Shown here piece by piece: positions 1-7,133 of a stretch of 12,246 nucleotides of DNA (the stretch's first letter is position 1; the number at the start of each line of letters is the position of its first letter). The notes below the pieces were generated by a model, which saw nothing but the letters and a program-made list of their open reading frames with translations, was not told the origin of the DNA and ran no database searches. Source of the DNA: RGIG3528 sp045640725 (GTDB taxonomy: Bacteria > Bacillota > Clostridia > Lachnospirales > Lachnospiraceae); contig JAZUFN010000087.1 of assembly GCA_045640725.1 (NCBI GenBank), positions 1-12,246 on the forward strand, read 5' to 3'. A program made the translations under genes and the position numbers.

Positions 1-27
1 AAGCCTATAAGCTATGTATAGAAACCC

Positions 28-56
28 TTGCAAAAGAGTTGTTTTTTGGATATGAT
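28..56 (+). promoter_or_regulatory. Candidate sigma-A-type promoter for the zinc-finger gene and polA
   Basis: A TTGCAA box (28-33) lies 17 bases before a TATGAT box (51-56). They match the TTGACA and TATAAT consensus at 4 of 6 and 5 of 6 positions, with ideal spacing. Transcription would start near base 63, giving an untranslated leader of only about 23 bases that contains the AAAAGGGG ribosome site at 70-77. This is a motif match by eye; no transcript evidence exists here. It implies that the downstream genes have their own promoter even if they are also read from upstream. Confidence 0.5.
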
Positions 57-85
57 TAATGTACTTGGGAAAAGGGGTATTTTTC

Positions 86-469
86 ATGAGTAAAGTGTTA
101 AAAAAACAAAATAAAAGTAATCTTTCCATAAGCTGTAAAGAATGTTGCAGGCAGATGGGAGATTATATAGACAATAAGCTGGATATTAATGCAGATGTTC
201 TTTTTGTGGAGCATGTAAGGGGCTGTAAGGAGTGCAGAGAAGAGTTTCATAATTACTATAATTTTATGACCAATCTATATTTTCTGAATTACGGCTATAA
301 TGACAAATATCCTGCTTCTGAAGAATTTTTACTAAAAGATACAGAAGATATTGTATTAAAATATAGAAAGAATAAAAGAAGACTTTCCACTATTTTTATT
401 ACCTTGCTTTTGTTGGTCCTGGTTTTGTTATCTTTTATTGTGATTAGACATTTGGGGGGAATAGTATAA
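86..469 (+). CDS. Small zinc-finger (anti-sigma-like) single-pass membrane protein
   Basis: A 127-residue protein with a cytoplasmic N-terminal zinc-finger-like region, a linker, and one hydrophobic helix (about residues 100-120) preceded by a basic KNKRR stretch. Only seven residues follow the helix, so the bulk should face the cytoplasm. Cysteines 17, 20 and 21 precede the H43-x3-C47-x2-C50 motif, the signature of the zf-HC2 zinc finger found in anti-sigma factors such as RsrA and RsiW. The start at 86 is chosen because AAAAGGGG sits eight bases upstream; the earlier in-frame ATG at 59 has no ribosome site. The stop overlaps the polA start (TAATG), so the two are likely co-translated. No sigma factor gene is visible here; it may lie upstream, outside the window. 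The family assignment is by motif; the role as an anti-sigma factor is inference. Confidence 0.8.
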   Translation: MSKVLKKQNKSNLSISCKECCRQMGDYIDNKLDINADVLFVEHVRGCKECREEFHNYYNFMTNLYFLNYGYNDKYPASEEFLLKDTEDIVLKYRKNKRRLSTIFITLLLLVLVLLSFIVIRHLGGIV

Positions 470-3168
470 TGAAAAAGATTGTTCTTATCGACGGCAATAG
501 TATAGCTAACAGAGCGTATTTTGGTCTGCCGGATCTGACCACTACTAAGGGACAGCATACCAATGCCATCCTGGGATTTTTAAATATTGTTTTAAAAATA
601 TTCGATGAGGAAAAGCCGGACTATGCAGCCGTAGCTTTTGATGTTCACGAGCCTACCTTCCGCCATAAGGAATTCTCTGACTACAAAGGACAGAGACGTC
701 CCATGGAGGAAGCTTTTTATACTCAGTTTCCGCCACTTACGAAGCTTTTACATGCCATGGGGATTCACACTATGGAAAAAGGAGGCTATGAAGCTGATGA
801 TCTTTTAGGCACAGTAGCTAAGATGGCAGAAAAAAACGGCATTCTCTCAACCATTGTTTCCGGTGATCATGACCTGTTGCAGCTGGTAGATGACAGTATT
901 ACAGTACGTATTCCTACTACCAGAAAAGGTGTTACTACTATTGAGAATTTTACTCCTCAGGCAGTTTTTGAAAAATATCGTCTGAATCCTATCCAGATTA
1001 TTGACCTGAAGGGTATAGCAGGTGATTCTTCGGATAATTACAAGGGAGTAGAAGGCATCGGAGAAAAAGGTGCAACAGATTTATTGGTTACTTATGGCTC
1101 TATTGACGGTATTTATCAGCATATAGATGAGCTTAAAGGCAAACAACAGGAAAAGCTGATAAAGGATAAGGAAAATGCCTATTTTTGCAGATGGTTGGCT
1201 ACCATTAAGACAGATTGTGAATTTGATTTTAGTTTTGACCAGGCTGAGCTTCGGGATATTTATACCAGAGAAGCATATCTTATGGTAAAAGAGCTGGAAA
1301 TGAGGTCTTTTTACAATCGTTTTCCGGACAGCGTAAAGCTGACTCCTGCAGAAAAGACTGTGACTGCATCCACAGGCCTTTTAAATTTGCCGGAAAATGC
1401 TGTTTTTGTAGATAATATGGCTATGCTGGAGGATGCTAAGAAGCAGCTCTTAAAATCTAAGGAAAGCGCTTTTTCCCATGTGACCGGATATGCAGGCTGT
1501 GGCGAAAACAGTTTGGTAGCTTTGAGTATCGTGAATGAAAGCGGTTTTTTTACCATATTTCCTGAAGGTGGCATAGGACAGGCTGATATATATGACTTGT
1601 TAAACGAACTGTCAGATAAGGGCAGACATCTGTACGGATTTGATATAAAGGATATTGCAGAGATATTTGACAGAAACAACAGAAAAAATGTTAAGGATCT
1701 TAAAATAGCTCTTTATTTGCTGAATCCCGAAAAAGACGATTATTCCCAGGCAGATATTGCCAGAGACTATCTGGGGACCACCATTCCTGAAGTAAAAGAA
1801 GTGCTTGGGAAAATGACCCTGGCCGATCAGCTTCAGGAAATTGATTTTACCGGAGAAGCAAGAAAGGTGGGGATGGATATACTGGAACGCCATGCGAAGG
1901 TAGTCCTGAATGGCGCTCACGGCATATTAACCGAAGTTTTTACCAAAGGAATGGAAAAACTCTTTGAGGAAGTGGAGATGCCCTGTGTTTTTGCCTTACG
2001 AGGCATGGAAAAAGTCGGCATAGCCGTAGACAGAGACACTTTGGTTAATTACGGCTCGGATTTGTCCGAAAAAATCAAGGGTCTGGAAAAGGAAATCTAT
2101 GATTATGTAGGTGAGGTATTTAATATCAATTCACCAAAGCAGCTGGGGGAAATCCTTTTTGAAAAACTGAAGCTTCCGGGCGGCAAGAAGACCAAAACAG
2201 GCTATTCTACAGCAGCTGATGTGTTGGAAAAATTAAAGATAGAAGAGCCTTTGGTAGGAAAAATATTGGATTACCGCATGTATACCAAGCTTAAGGGGAC
2301 ATACGCAGACGGTATGGGAGCTTATATCGAAGCCGATGGACGTATACATTGTCATTTTAATCAGACAGTTACAGCCACAGGCCGACTTTCTTCTGCAGAT
2401 CCTAATCTGCAAAATATTCCTATCAGAAAAGACTTGGGCAGAGAAATAAGAAAGATGTTTGTAGCTCGACCGGGCTATGTATTTTTAGACGCTGATTATT
2501 CCCAGATTGAGCTTAGACTGCTGGCTTGCCTGTCCGGTGATGACAGCCTGATAAGTGCCTATAATGAGGGCAAAGACATACATAGAATTACCGCGTCCAA
2601 GGTATTTAATGTACCTTTTGATGACGTAACGCCTACCATGAGAAGCAATGCCAAAGCAGTTAACTTTGGTATTATTTATGGTATGAGTTCCTTTGGCTTG
2701 GGTCAGGAGATAAATGTATCCAGAAAAGAAGCCGAGGAATATATTAAGCAATACTTTGCTACATATCCTACTATCAAAAGCTATCTGGACGGTTTGGTGG
2801 TAGAGGCCAGAGAAAGTGGCATGTCCAGGACATATTTTGGCAGAATCCGTCCTATAATAGAGCTGGCTTCATCTAACTTTATGGTGCGCTCCGCCGGGGA
2901 ACGTATTGCCATGAATTCCCCTATTCAGGGCACCGCTGCCGACATAATGAAAATAGCGCTTAAAAATGTTTATGAAGCGCTGGAGCAGTCCGGATTGGAT
3001 GCCAAAATCCTTCTGCAGGTGCATGATGAACTGCTTCTTGAGGTGAAAGAAGAGGATCTGGAGCGAGTTAGCAGAATAGTTAAAGATGGCATGATGAAAG
3101 CTGCAGACATGAAAGTTAAACTGGAGGTGTCGGTAGAACATGGCACAAACTGGGATGAAGCCCACTGA
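469..3168 (+). CDS. polA: DNA polymerase I, without an active proofreading domain
   Basis: An 899-residue family A DNA polymerase that fills gaps in repair and removes RNA primers in replication. Residues 1 to about 290 are the 5'-3' exonuclease: D8-G, E108-A-D110-D111, GDHDLLQLV and the GIAGDSSDN helix-hairpin region are present. Residues about 300-490 correspond to the 3'-5' exonuclease domain, but the DxE metal-binding motif is missing, as in Bacillus-type enzymes. The polymerase domain follows: motif A DADYSQIELR with catalytic D676, the O helix with R725, K729, F733 and Y737, and motif C H852-D853-E854. Phenylalanine at 733 is the normal dideoxy-discriminating residue. The ATG overlaps the stop of the preceding gene by one base, with a GGGGGG ribosome site at 454-459 inside that gene. 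coaE follows directly, a common neighbour in Clostridia. Confidence 0.98.
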   Translation: MKKIVLIDGNSIANRAYFGLPDLTTTKGQHTNAILGFLNIVLKIFDEEKPDYAAVAFDVHEPTFRHKEFSDYKGQRRPMEEAFYTQFPPLTKLLHAMGIHTMEKGGYEADDLLGTVAKMAEKNGILSTIVSGDHDLLQLVDDSITVRIPTTRKGVTTIENFTPQAVFEKYRLNPIQIIDLKGIAGDSSDNYKGVEGIGEKGATDLLVTYGSIDGIYQHIDELKGKQQEKLIKDKENAYFCRWLATIKTDCEFDFSFDQAELRDIYTREAYLMVKELEMRSFYNRFPDSVKLTPAEKTVTASTGLLNLPENAVFVDNMAMLEDAKKQLLKSKESAFSHVTGYAGCGENSLVALSIVNESGFFTIFPEGGIGQADIYDLLNELSDKGRHLYGFDIKDIAEIFDRNNRKNVKDLKIALYLLNPEKDDYSQADIARDYLGTTIPEVKEVLGKMTLADQLQEIDFTGEARKVGMDILERHAKVVLNGAHGILTEVFTKGMEKLFEEVEMPCVFALRGMEKVGIAVDRDTLVNYGSDLSEKIKGLEKEIYDYVGEVFNINSPKQLGEILFEKLKLPGGKKTKTGYSTAADVLEKLKIEEPLVGKILDYRMYTKLKGTYADGMGAYIEADGRIHCHFNQTVTATGRLSSADPNLQNIPIRKDLGREIRKMFVARPGYVFLDADYSQIELRLLACLSGDDSLISAYNEGKDIHRITASKVFNVPFDDVTPTMRSNAKAVNFGIIYGMSSFGLGQEINVSRKEAEEYIKQYFATYPTIKSYLDGLVVEARESGMSRTYFGRIRPIIELASSNFMVRSAGERIAMNSPIQGTAADIMKIALKNVYEALEQSGLDAKILLQVHDELLLEVKEEDLERVSRIVKDGMMKAADMKVKLEVSVEHGTNWDEAH

Positions 3169-3169
3169 T

Positions 3170-3778
3170 ATGGATAAAAAGATAATAATAGGCATTACAG
3201 GTGGCGCAGGGGCAGGCAAGTCTACTGTTGTAGAAGAGGTAAAAAAGCGCTTTGATGTGGATTTTATGCACTGCGACATTATTGCTCATGAGCTGATGGA
3301 GCCGGGAAGACCTACCTATAAGGCTTTACTTAAGGAATACGGTCCCGAGATACTTTCTTCAGGATTGGGTTCTGTGATTGACAGGAAAAAACTTACAGAA
3401 AGTGTCAGCAGACACAGCTGTGGTTTTGAGGGCTTAAATGCCCTCACCCATCCCAGGGTAATAAGAGAAGTCCGTAGACGTATAAAAGCCTCAAATAAGA
3501 GGGTAATAATTATTGAAGCAGCCCTTCTTATTGAAGCAGGTATGACCAAGATGTGTGACGATGTCTGGTATATATATGCTGATTTAGAAGAGCGTATAGA
3601 AAGAATCAAAGCTGAGAGAGGCTGGAGTGATGAAAAGATAAGGATTACTTTAGCTAATCAGCTTTCTCATGAGGAGTTTTTAAAAAATACCACATTTACT
3701 CTTGTTAATCATAATGGTGATAATGAAGGAGCAGAAAATGCGGTAAAAAGAATAGAATTTCTGCTGGAGAGAAAGTAG
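3170..3778 (+). CDS. coaE: Dephospho-CoA kinase
   Basis: Catalyses the last step of coenzyme A synthesis, ATP-dependent 3'-phosphorylation of dephospho-CoA, in the cytoplasm. In the 202-residue form chosen here the P-loop GGAGAGKST is at residues 11-19. It is followed by the CDIIAHEL substrate loop (D36), LTHPRV (about 92-97), EAALLIEAG (about 116-124) and the lid segment RIKAERGWSDEKIR, ending with a typical ANQ segment. The start is uncertain. ATG 3170 places the P-loop at the family's usual distance from the N-terminus and lies one base after the polA stop (TGATATG), suited to re-initiation. ATG 3140, inside polA, would add ten residues and has GGAGG at 3123-3127, though 12 bases away. The function is secure either way. 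Confidence 0.95.
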   Translation: MDKKIIIGITGGAGAGKSTVVEEVKKRFDVDFMHCDIIAHELMEPGRPTYKALLKEYGPEILSSGLGSVIDRKKLTESVSRHSCGFEGLNALTHPRVIREVRRRIKASNKRVIIIEAALLIEAGMTKMCDDVWYIYADLEERIERIKAERGWSDEKIRITLANQLSHEEFLKNTTFTLVNHNGDNEGAENAVKRIEFLLERK

Positions 3779-3787
3779 TTATTTTAC

Positions 3788-3816
3788 TTGCACCAAATAG
3801 AAATAATTGATAGAAT
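3788..3816 (+). promoter_or_regulatory. Candidate sigma-A-type promoter for the FtsA-like gene
   Basis: TTGCAC (3788-3793) and TAGAAT (3811-3816) are separated by exactly 17 bases. The -10 box matches TATAAT at 5 of 6 positions; the -35 box is weaker at 3 of 6. Initiation would fall near 3823, giving a leader of about 105 bases that contains all of the paired elements described at 3848-3926. It lies just after coaE, so the FtsA-like gene may be transcribed separately. This is a motif call only. Confidence 0.4.
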
Positions 3817-3847
3817 TTATGTATTCCTAAAGTATACCAAAGTAGCT

Positions 3848-3926
3848 AAGGATGGACGGGCTTTCTGACGAAAGCTTATATAGTCTTCGCCGGACGTGCA
3901 TCCTTTTTGCTATCGTAGAAAGGGTG
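3848..3926 (+). promoter_or_regulatory. Structured leader with mutually exclusive helices, one masking the ribosome site
   Basis: Three pairings can be read directly. Helix A: AAGGATG (3848-3854) with CATCCTT (3899-3905), extended after a G/G mismatch by ACG (3856-3858) with CGT (3895-3897). Inside it, GCTTTC (3860-3865) and GAAAGC (3870-3875) form a perfect hairpin with loop TGAC, and GTCT (3883-3886) can pair weakly with GGAC (3892-3895). Helix B: CATCCTTT (3899-3906) with AAAGGGTG (3919-3926), eight pairs including one wobble, with a 12-base loop. Helix B covers the Shine-Dalgarno site of the gene starting at 3930. Helices A and B share 3899-3905, so they cannot both form. This is the layout of a translational switch. 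It matches no riboswitch class I recognise, and no covariation has been tested. Confidence 0.4.
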
Positions 3927-3929
3927 GAT

Positions 3930-5954
3930 ATGAACAACAATCAGCTGGTTTTTGGATTGGATATTGGCACAAGAAGCATAGTGGGGACAGTAGGTTATAA
4001 AAAGAATGTCAATGATTTTAATGTAGTGGCGCATTCTGTGAAAATGCATGATACCAGAGCCATGATGGATGGACAGATTCATGACATTGGTCGTGTAGCT
4101 GAGACCATTAAAGAAGTAAAGAGAAATCTTGAAAAGCAGCTGGATGACGTTACTTTGTCCGAAGTCTGTATTGCTGCAGCCGGTCGAGTATTAAAGACTG
4201 TTACGGTTAAGGCTGAGGAGATTTTCCCTGAGGAAATGCTGGTAAGCGAAGAGGCTATCAGAGCTCTGGAGCTTAAAGGTGTTGAGAGTGCGTATGCAGA
4301 GATTAAAAGACAGACCAAGGATGAAAAAGTAAACTACTACTGTGTAGCTTATACTGTTATTCATTATTACCTGAATGATTTTCAGATATCCAATCTGGCT
4401 GATCATAAAGCTTATAAAATATCGGCGGAGGTACTGGCTACTTTCCTTCCTGACGAGGTAATAGAAGGCCTTTATACTGCAGTGGATAAAGCCGGATTAA
4501 AGGTAGCCAATCTTACTCTGGAGCCTATCGCTGCTATAATGGTGGCTATCCCCGAGAATTACAGACTTTTGAATATTGCTCTGGTAGACGTCGGCGCTGG
4601 TACCAGCGATATTTGTATTACCAAGGACGGCAGCGTCATTGCCTATGGTATGATTCCTATGGCAGGAGACTCCTTGACAGAAGTGCTGTCAGGCAATCAT
4701 CTGGTAGATTTTAAGACTGCAGAAGAAATAAAGCTGCAGTCATCCACCAAGAAGAAGTCTATTACTTATAAGGATATTATGGGACTTAAGCAGACTATTA
4801 CTCCTGCTGAGGTCAGAGCTGAGCTGGATCCTCAGATTGCTACCATGACCAAGCTGGTTGCAGACAAGATAAAGGAGCTTAACGGTGGTAAAGCCGTAAG
4901 TGCAGTTTTTGTTGTAGGCGGTGGCGGAAAGGTAGCAGGCTATACAGAGAGTCTGGCCAAAGCACTGGGCATTGCCAAAGAAAGAGTAGCGCTGCGTGGC
5001 GAAGAGGTAATGGGAGCAATTCATTTTTCCGATTCTTCCATCAAAAAAGATCCTATGCTGGTTACACCTGTTGGTATATGTCTCAATTACTATGAAAACA
5101 AGAACAGCTTTATTTTTGTAAATCTTAATAAGGATTCGGTAAAGCTGTATGATAATAACAGACTTACCGTAATAGATGCGGCTATTGCTGCAGGATATCC
5201 CAATGACAATCTTTTCCCAAAGAGAGGAAAAGCGCTGAATTTCACATTAAATGGGGCTGCACGTATGGTACGTGGTGAGCTGGGTGAGCCGGCAGTAATT
5301 ACTGTTAACGGCAAGCCTGCTTCTGCCAATACCCCTATTTCGCCTAATGATGAGATTAAGATTAAAAAATCCACTCAGGGCAAGGCAGCTGAGTATGAGG
5401 TAAACAGATTACCTGAATTTAAATCAGATATCAAATTCAATGTTAACGGTAAGAGCGTTACCTGCCCTAAGTTTATTAAGGCTAACAACCAGCTGGTTTC
5501 CGGTTTTTACAGCATTAATGAAGGGGATAGGCTGGAGATTCTGGACTACTACACCTTAAAGCAGGTAATGGAATTTTTGGATATGCCTTATAAAGAGGGC
5601 ATGCATGTCAATAACGAACAGGCGACAGAGGATACAAAAGTCTACGAGAATTTCAAGGTGGAGACCGACCCTAAGCCACTGGAAGCAGAGATACAGAGCG
5701 AAGCTTTTGAGGAGTTGGGAGATGCTAAGTCTCACAATGCAGCCACCGGTAAAATAACTCTTATTGTAAATAAAACTCCTGTTGTGCTGGATGGCAAGAC
5801 TGAGTATCGTCTGGTAGATGTACTGGATGTTTATCCTTTTGATATGTCTGTTTCACACGGACGCGATATCGTTATTAAAATAAACGGAAAGGCAGCTCAG
5901 TTTATTGACCTTGTTAATGACAGGGATGAGATAGAACTTTATTGGATTGAGTAA
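3930..5954 (+). CDS. FtsA/PilM-like actin-fold ATPase with C-terminal beta-grasp-like repeats
   Basis: A 674-residue protein whose first 375 or so residues have the FtsA/PilM actin-type ATPase fold: phosphate-1 loop LDIGTRS (10-16), an SHS2-like region, phosphate-2 loop DVGAGTSD (220-227) and adenosine motif VVGGGGKVAGY (about 328-338). FtsA and PilM bind ATP and link cytoskeletal or pilus machinery to the membrane. FtsA itself is about 420 residues, so roughly 270 residues are extra. The extension contains related units near 404-490, 500-560 and 608-674, built around NGK followed by a hydrophobic stretch and a DEI or GDRLEI ending, as in beta-grasp domains. No transmembrane segment or FtsA-type membrane-binding tail is evident. 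ATG 3930 is chosen because AAAGG lies six bases upstream and the DIGT loop then sits near the N-terminus; in-frame ATG 3852 lies inside the leader structure. Its true partner is unknown, and calling it the division protein FtsA would be an over-call. Confidence 0.85.
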   Translation: MNNNQLVFGLDIGTRSIVGTVGYKKNVNDFNVVAHSVKMHDTRAMMDGQIHDIGRVAETIKEVKRNLEKQLDDVTLSEVCIAAAGRVLKTVTVKAEEIFPEEMLVSEEAIRALELKGVESAYAEIKRQTKDEKVNYYCVAYTVIHYYLNDFQISNLADHKAYKISAEVLATFLPDEVIEGLYTAVDKAGLKVANLTLEPIAAIMVAIPENYRLLNIALVDVGAGTSDICITKDGSVIAYGMIPMAGDSLTEVLSGNHLVDFKTAEEIKLQSSTKKKSITYKDIMGLKQTITPAEVRAELDPQIATMTKLVADKIKELNGGKAVSAVFVVGGGGKVAGYTESLAKALGIAKERVALRGEEVMGAIHFSDSSIKKDPMLVTPVGICLNYYENKNSFIFVNLNKDSVKLYDNNRLTVIDAAIAAGYPNDNLFPKRGKALNFTLNGAARMVRGELGEPAVITVNGKPASANTPISPNDEIKIKKSTQGKAAEYEVNRLPEFKSDIKFNVNGKSVTCPKFIKANNQLVSGFYSINEGDRLEILDYYTLKQVMEFLDMPYKEGMHVNNEQATEDTKVYENFKVETDPKPLEAEIQSEAFEELGDAKSHNAATGKITLIVNKTPVVLDGKTEYRLVDVLDVYPFDMSVSHGRDIVIKINGKAAQFIDLVNDRDEIELYWIE

Positions 5955-5960
5955 TAATAT

Positions 5961-6770
5961 ATGAAAATTTGCAGTTTATCATCCGGCAGTGACGGGAATT
6001 GTGTGCTGGTACGTTCTGAATGTACCAATATTCTTATTGATGCCGGCATCAGTGGGAGGAAAATCCTGGACCGTCTGTCGGATTTGGGGATTACTCCTGA
6101 AGACATAGATGCTCTTTTAGTTACCCATGAGCATACAGATCATATAAAAAGCGTGGGAGTTCTGGCCAGAAAGCCCGGAATACAGATATTTGGCACCGCG
6201 GGTACAATTGATGCCTGCCTGCATGGGAAAAATTCCATAGGAAAAGTTAATATGAGCCTTATCAATATCATTGAATATGATAAGCCTTTTATGGTAGGGG
6301 ACATTTTGGTCACACCTTTTAGGATCACTCATGATGCCAAGGAGCCTACGGCCTATACTTTTACAAAAGGCAGTGAAAAAATCGGCTTTGCCACGGATTT
6401 AGGTTTTACAAATGATTACATTAAGGGGCATTTGTTAGGCTCTCAGGTACTATATCTGGAAAGTAATCATGATATTCAAATGTTGGAAGTAGGCAGCTAC
6501 CCATTTGCTTTGAAGGAAAGAATTAAAAGCGAATTCGGTCATTTGTCCAATGAATCCTGTGCAAAATTTATTGTGGATTTATGTAAGAGCCAGAATATTC
6601 GAATAAAGGATGTAATACTGGCTCATTTAAGCGAGGAAAATAATTTTCCGGAGTTGGCTTATGAGACCACCATGGCAGAGATGAAAATTAATTTAGATGA
6701 GGCTCTTCATCCCGGCATCCATGTAGCACCCAGATACGAAGTGTCCTTTATAGCAGACACAGAAGCATAA
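5961..6770 (+). CDS. WalJ/YycJ-type metallo-beta-lactamase-fold hydrolase
   Basis: A 269-residue cytoplasmic protein of the metallo-beta-lactamase superfamily. It opens with the strand and loop KICSLSSGSDGNC typical of the WalJ/YycJ group, then D27-A-G and the metal-binding motif T-H56-E-H58-T-D60-H61. Further likely metal ligands are H in ITHDAKEP, D in ATDLG and H in LAHLSEEN. WalJ is a single-strand exonuclease-like protein linked to DNA repair and cell wall control in Bacillus. This copy is not next to walRK, so that regulatory link cannot be assumed. It starts seven bases after the stop of the FtsA-like gene with only a weak GGATTGAG ribosome site, suggesting translational coupling. Family identity is firm; substrate is not shown. 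Confidence 0.92.
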   Translation: MKICSLSSGSDGNCVLVRSECTNILIDAGISGRKILDRLSDLGITPEDIDALLVTHEHTDHIKSVGVLARKPGIQIFGTAGTIDACLHGKNSIGKVNMSLINIIEYDKPFMVGDILVTPFRITHDAKEPTAYTFTKGSEKIGFATDLGFTNDYIKGHLLGSQVLYLESNHDIQMLEVGSYPFALKERIKSEFGHLSNESCAKFIVDLCKSQNIRIKDVILAHLSEENNFPELAYETTMAEMKINLDEALHPGIHVAPRYEVSFIADTEA

Positions 6771-6815
6771 AAATAATCATAATCAGAAGAAAAGTGGACG
6801 CAAAGTCCTGCGGAA

Positions 6816-6844
6816 TTCTCCATTTTTCTTCGAAAGAAGGAGAA
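6816..6844 (+). promoter_or_regulatory. Hairpin that can mask the ribosome site of the ACT gene
   Basis: TTCTCC (6816-6821) pairs with GGAGAA (6839-6844), and TTCTT (6826-6830) pairs with AAGAA (6834-6838) around a three-base CGA loop. The 3' arm is continuous and the 5' arm has a four-base bulge, giving 11 pairs. The Shine-Dalgarno site AAGGAG (6837-6842) lies wholly in the 3' arm. A small hairpin, GGAC (6796-6799) with GTCC (6805-6808) and loop GCAAA, lies just upstream. I see the pairing; that it controls translation is inference. Confidence 0.4.
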
Positions 6845-6847
6845 AAA

Positions 6848-7120
6848 ATGAAAAGAGCAGTTATTACAGTTGTTGGTAAGGATTCAGTAGGCATTATTGC
6901 AAAGACTTGTACATATCTGGCGGAGAATAAAATAAATATTCTTGACATCTCCCAGACCATCGTTCAGGAATTTTTCAACATGATGATGATTGTTGATATG
7001 TCAGCCATGGATAAGGATTTTATGTCAGTAGCCAATGACCTGGAAGCTTTAGGAAGCTCCATCGGCGTCTCCATCAAGATTCAGCGCGAAGATATATTCG
7101 ATATGATGCACAGAATTTAA
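6848..7120 (+). CDS. ACT-domain protein (UPF0237 type)
   Basis: A 90-residue cytoplasmic protein made of a single ACT domain with a short C-terminal helix. Visible family features are the first strand RAVITVVGKDSVGIIA, with the KDxVGI ligand-loop pattern, and the helix and strand that end in NINILDISQTIV. ACT domains usually bind amino acids at dimer interfaces and regulate partner enzymes; this stand-alone type is found beside DUF711 genes in many Firmicutes and Archaea. ATG 6848 is preceded by AAGGAG at 6837-6842. An in-frame GTG at 6794 would add 18 residues but lacks a ribosome site and lies upstream of the hairpin. The DUF711 gene follows after 13 bases. Ligand unknown. Confidence 0.93.
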   Translation: MKRAVITVVGKDSVGIIAKTCTYLAENKINILDISQTIVQEFFNMMMIVDMSAMDKDFMSVANDLEALGSSIGVSIKIQREDIFDMMHRI

Positions 7121-7133
7121 TAAGGAGCTTACA

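Noticed and set aside
1366..1950. Possible frameshift or decay in the polA proofreading domain, because the DxE motif is missing.
   Set aside because: The frame is continuous and the loss of proofreading residues is normal for many Firmicutes DNA polymerase I enzymes.
3848..3908. Helix A followed by TTTTT, as a possible intrinsic terminator.
   Set aside because: The stem encloses more than 40 bases and is only 7-10 pairs with a mismatch, and the T run is short. A conventional terminator has a compact GC-rich hairpin. Termination in a switching mode is not excluded.
3852..3929. In-frame ATG that would extend the FtsA-like protein by 26 residues.
   Set aside because: It has no suitable ribosome site, the added residues do not resemble the family N-terminus, and the stretch is better explained by the paired leader. 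A clear AAAGG site precedes ATG 3930.
6794..6815. GGACGCAAAGTCC resembles part of the c-di-GMP-I (GEMM) riboswitch core GACGCAAAGCC.
   Set aside because: The rest of the GEMM consensus (the GGGCAAACC side and the tetraloop-receptor stem) is absent, and the region before it is AT-rich coding sequence. The match is explained by a simple four-pair hairpin.
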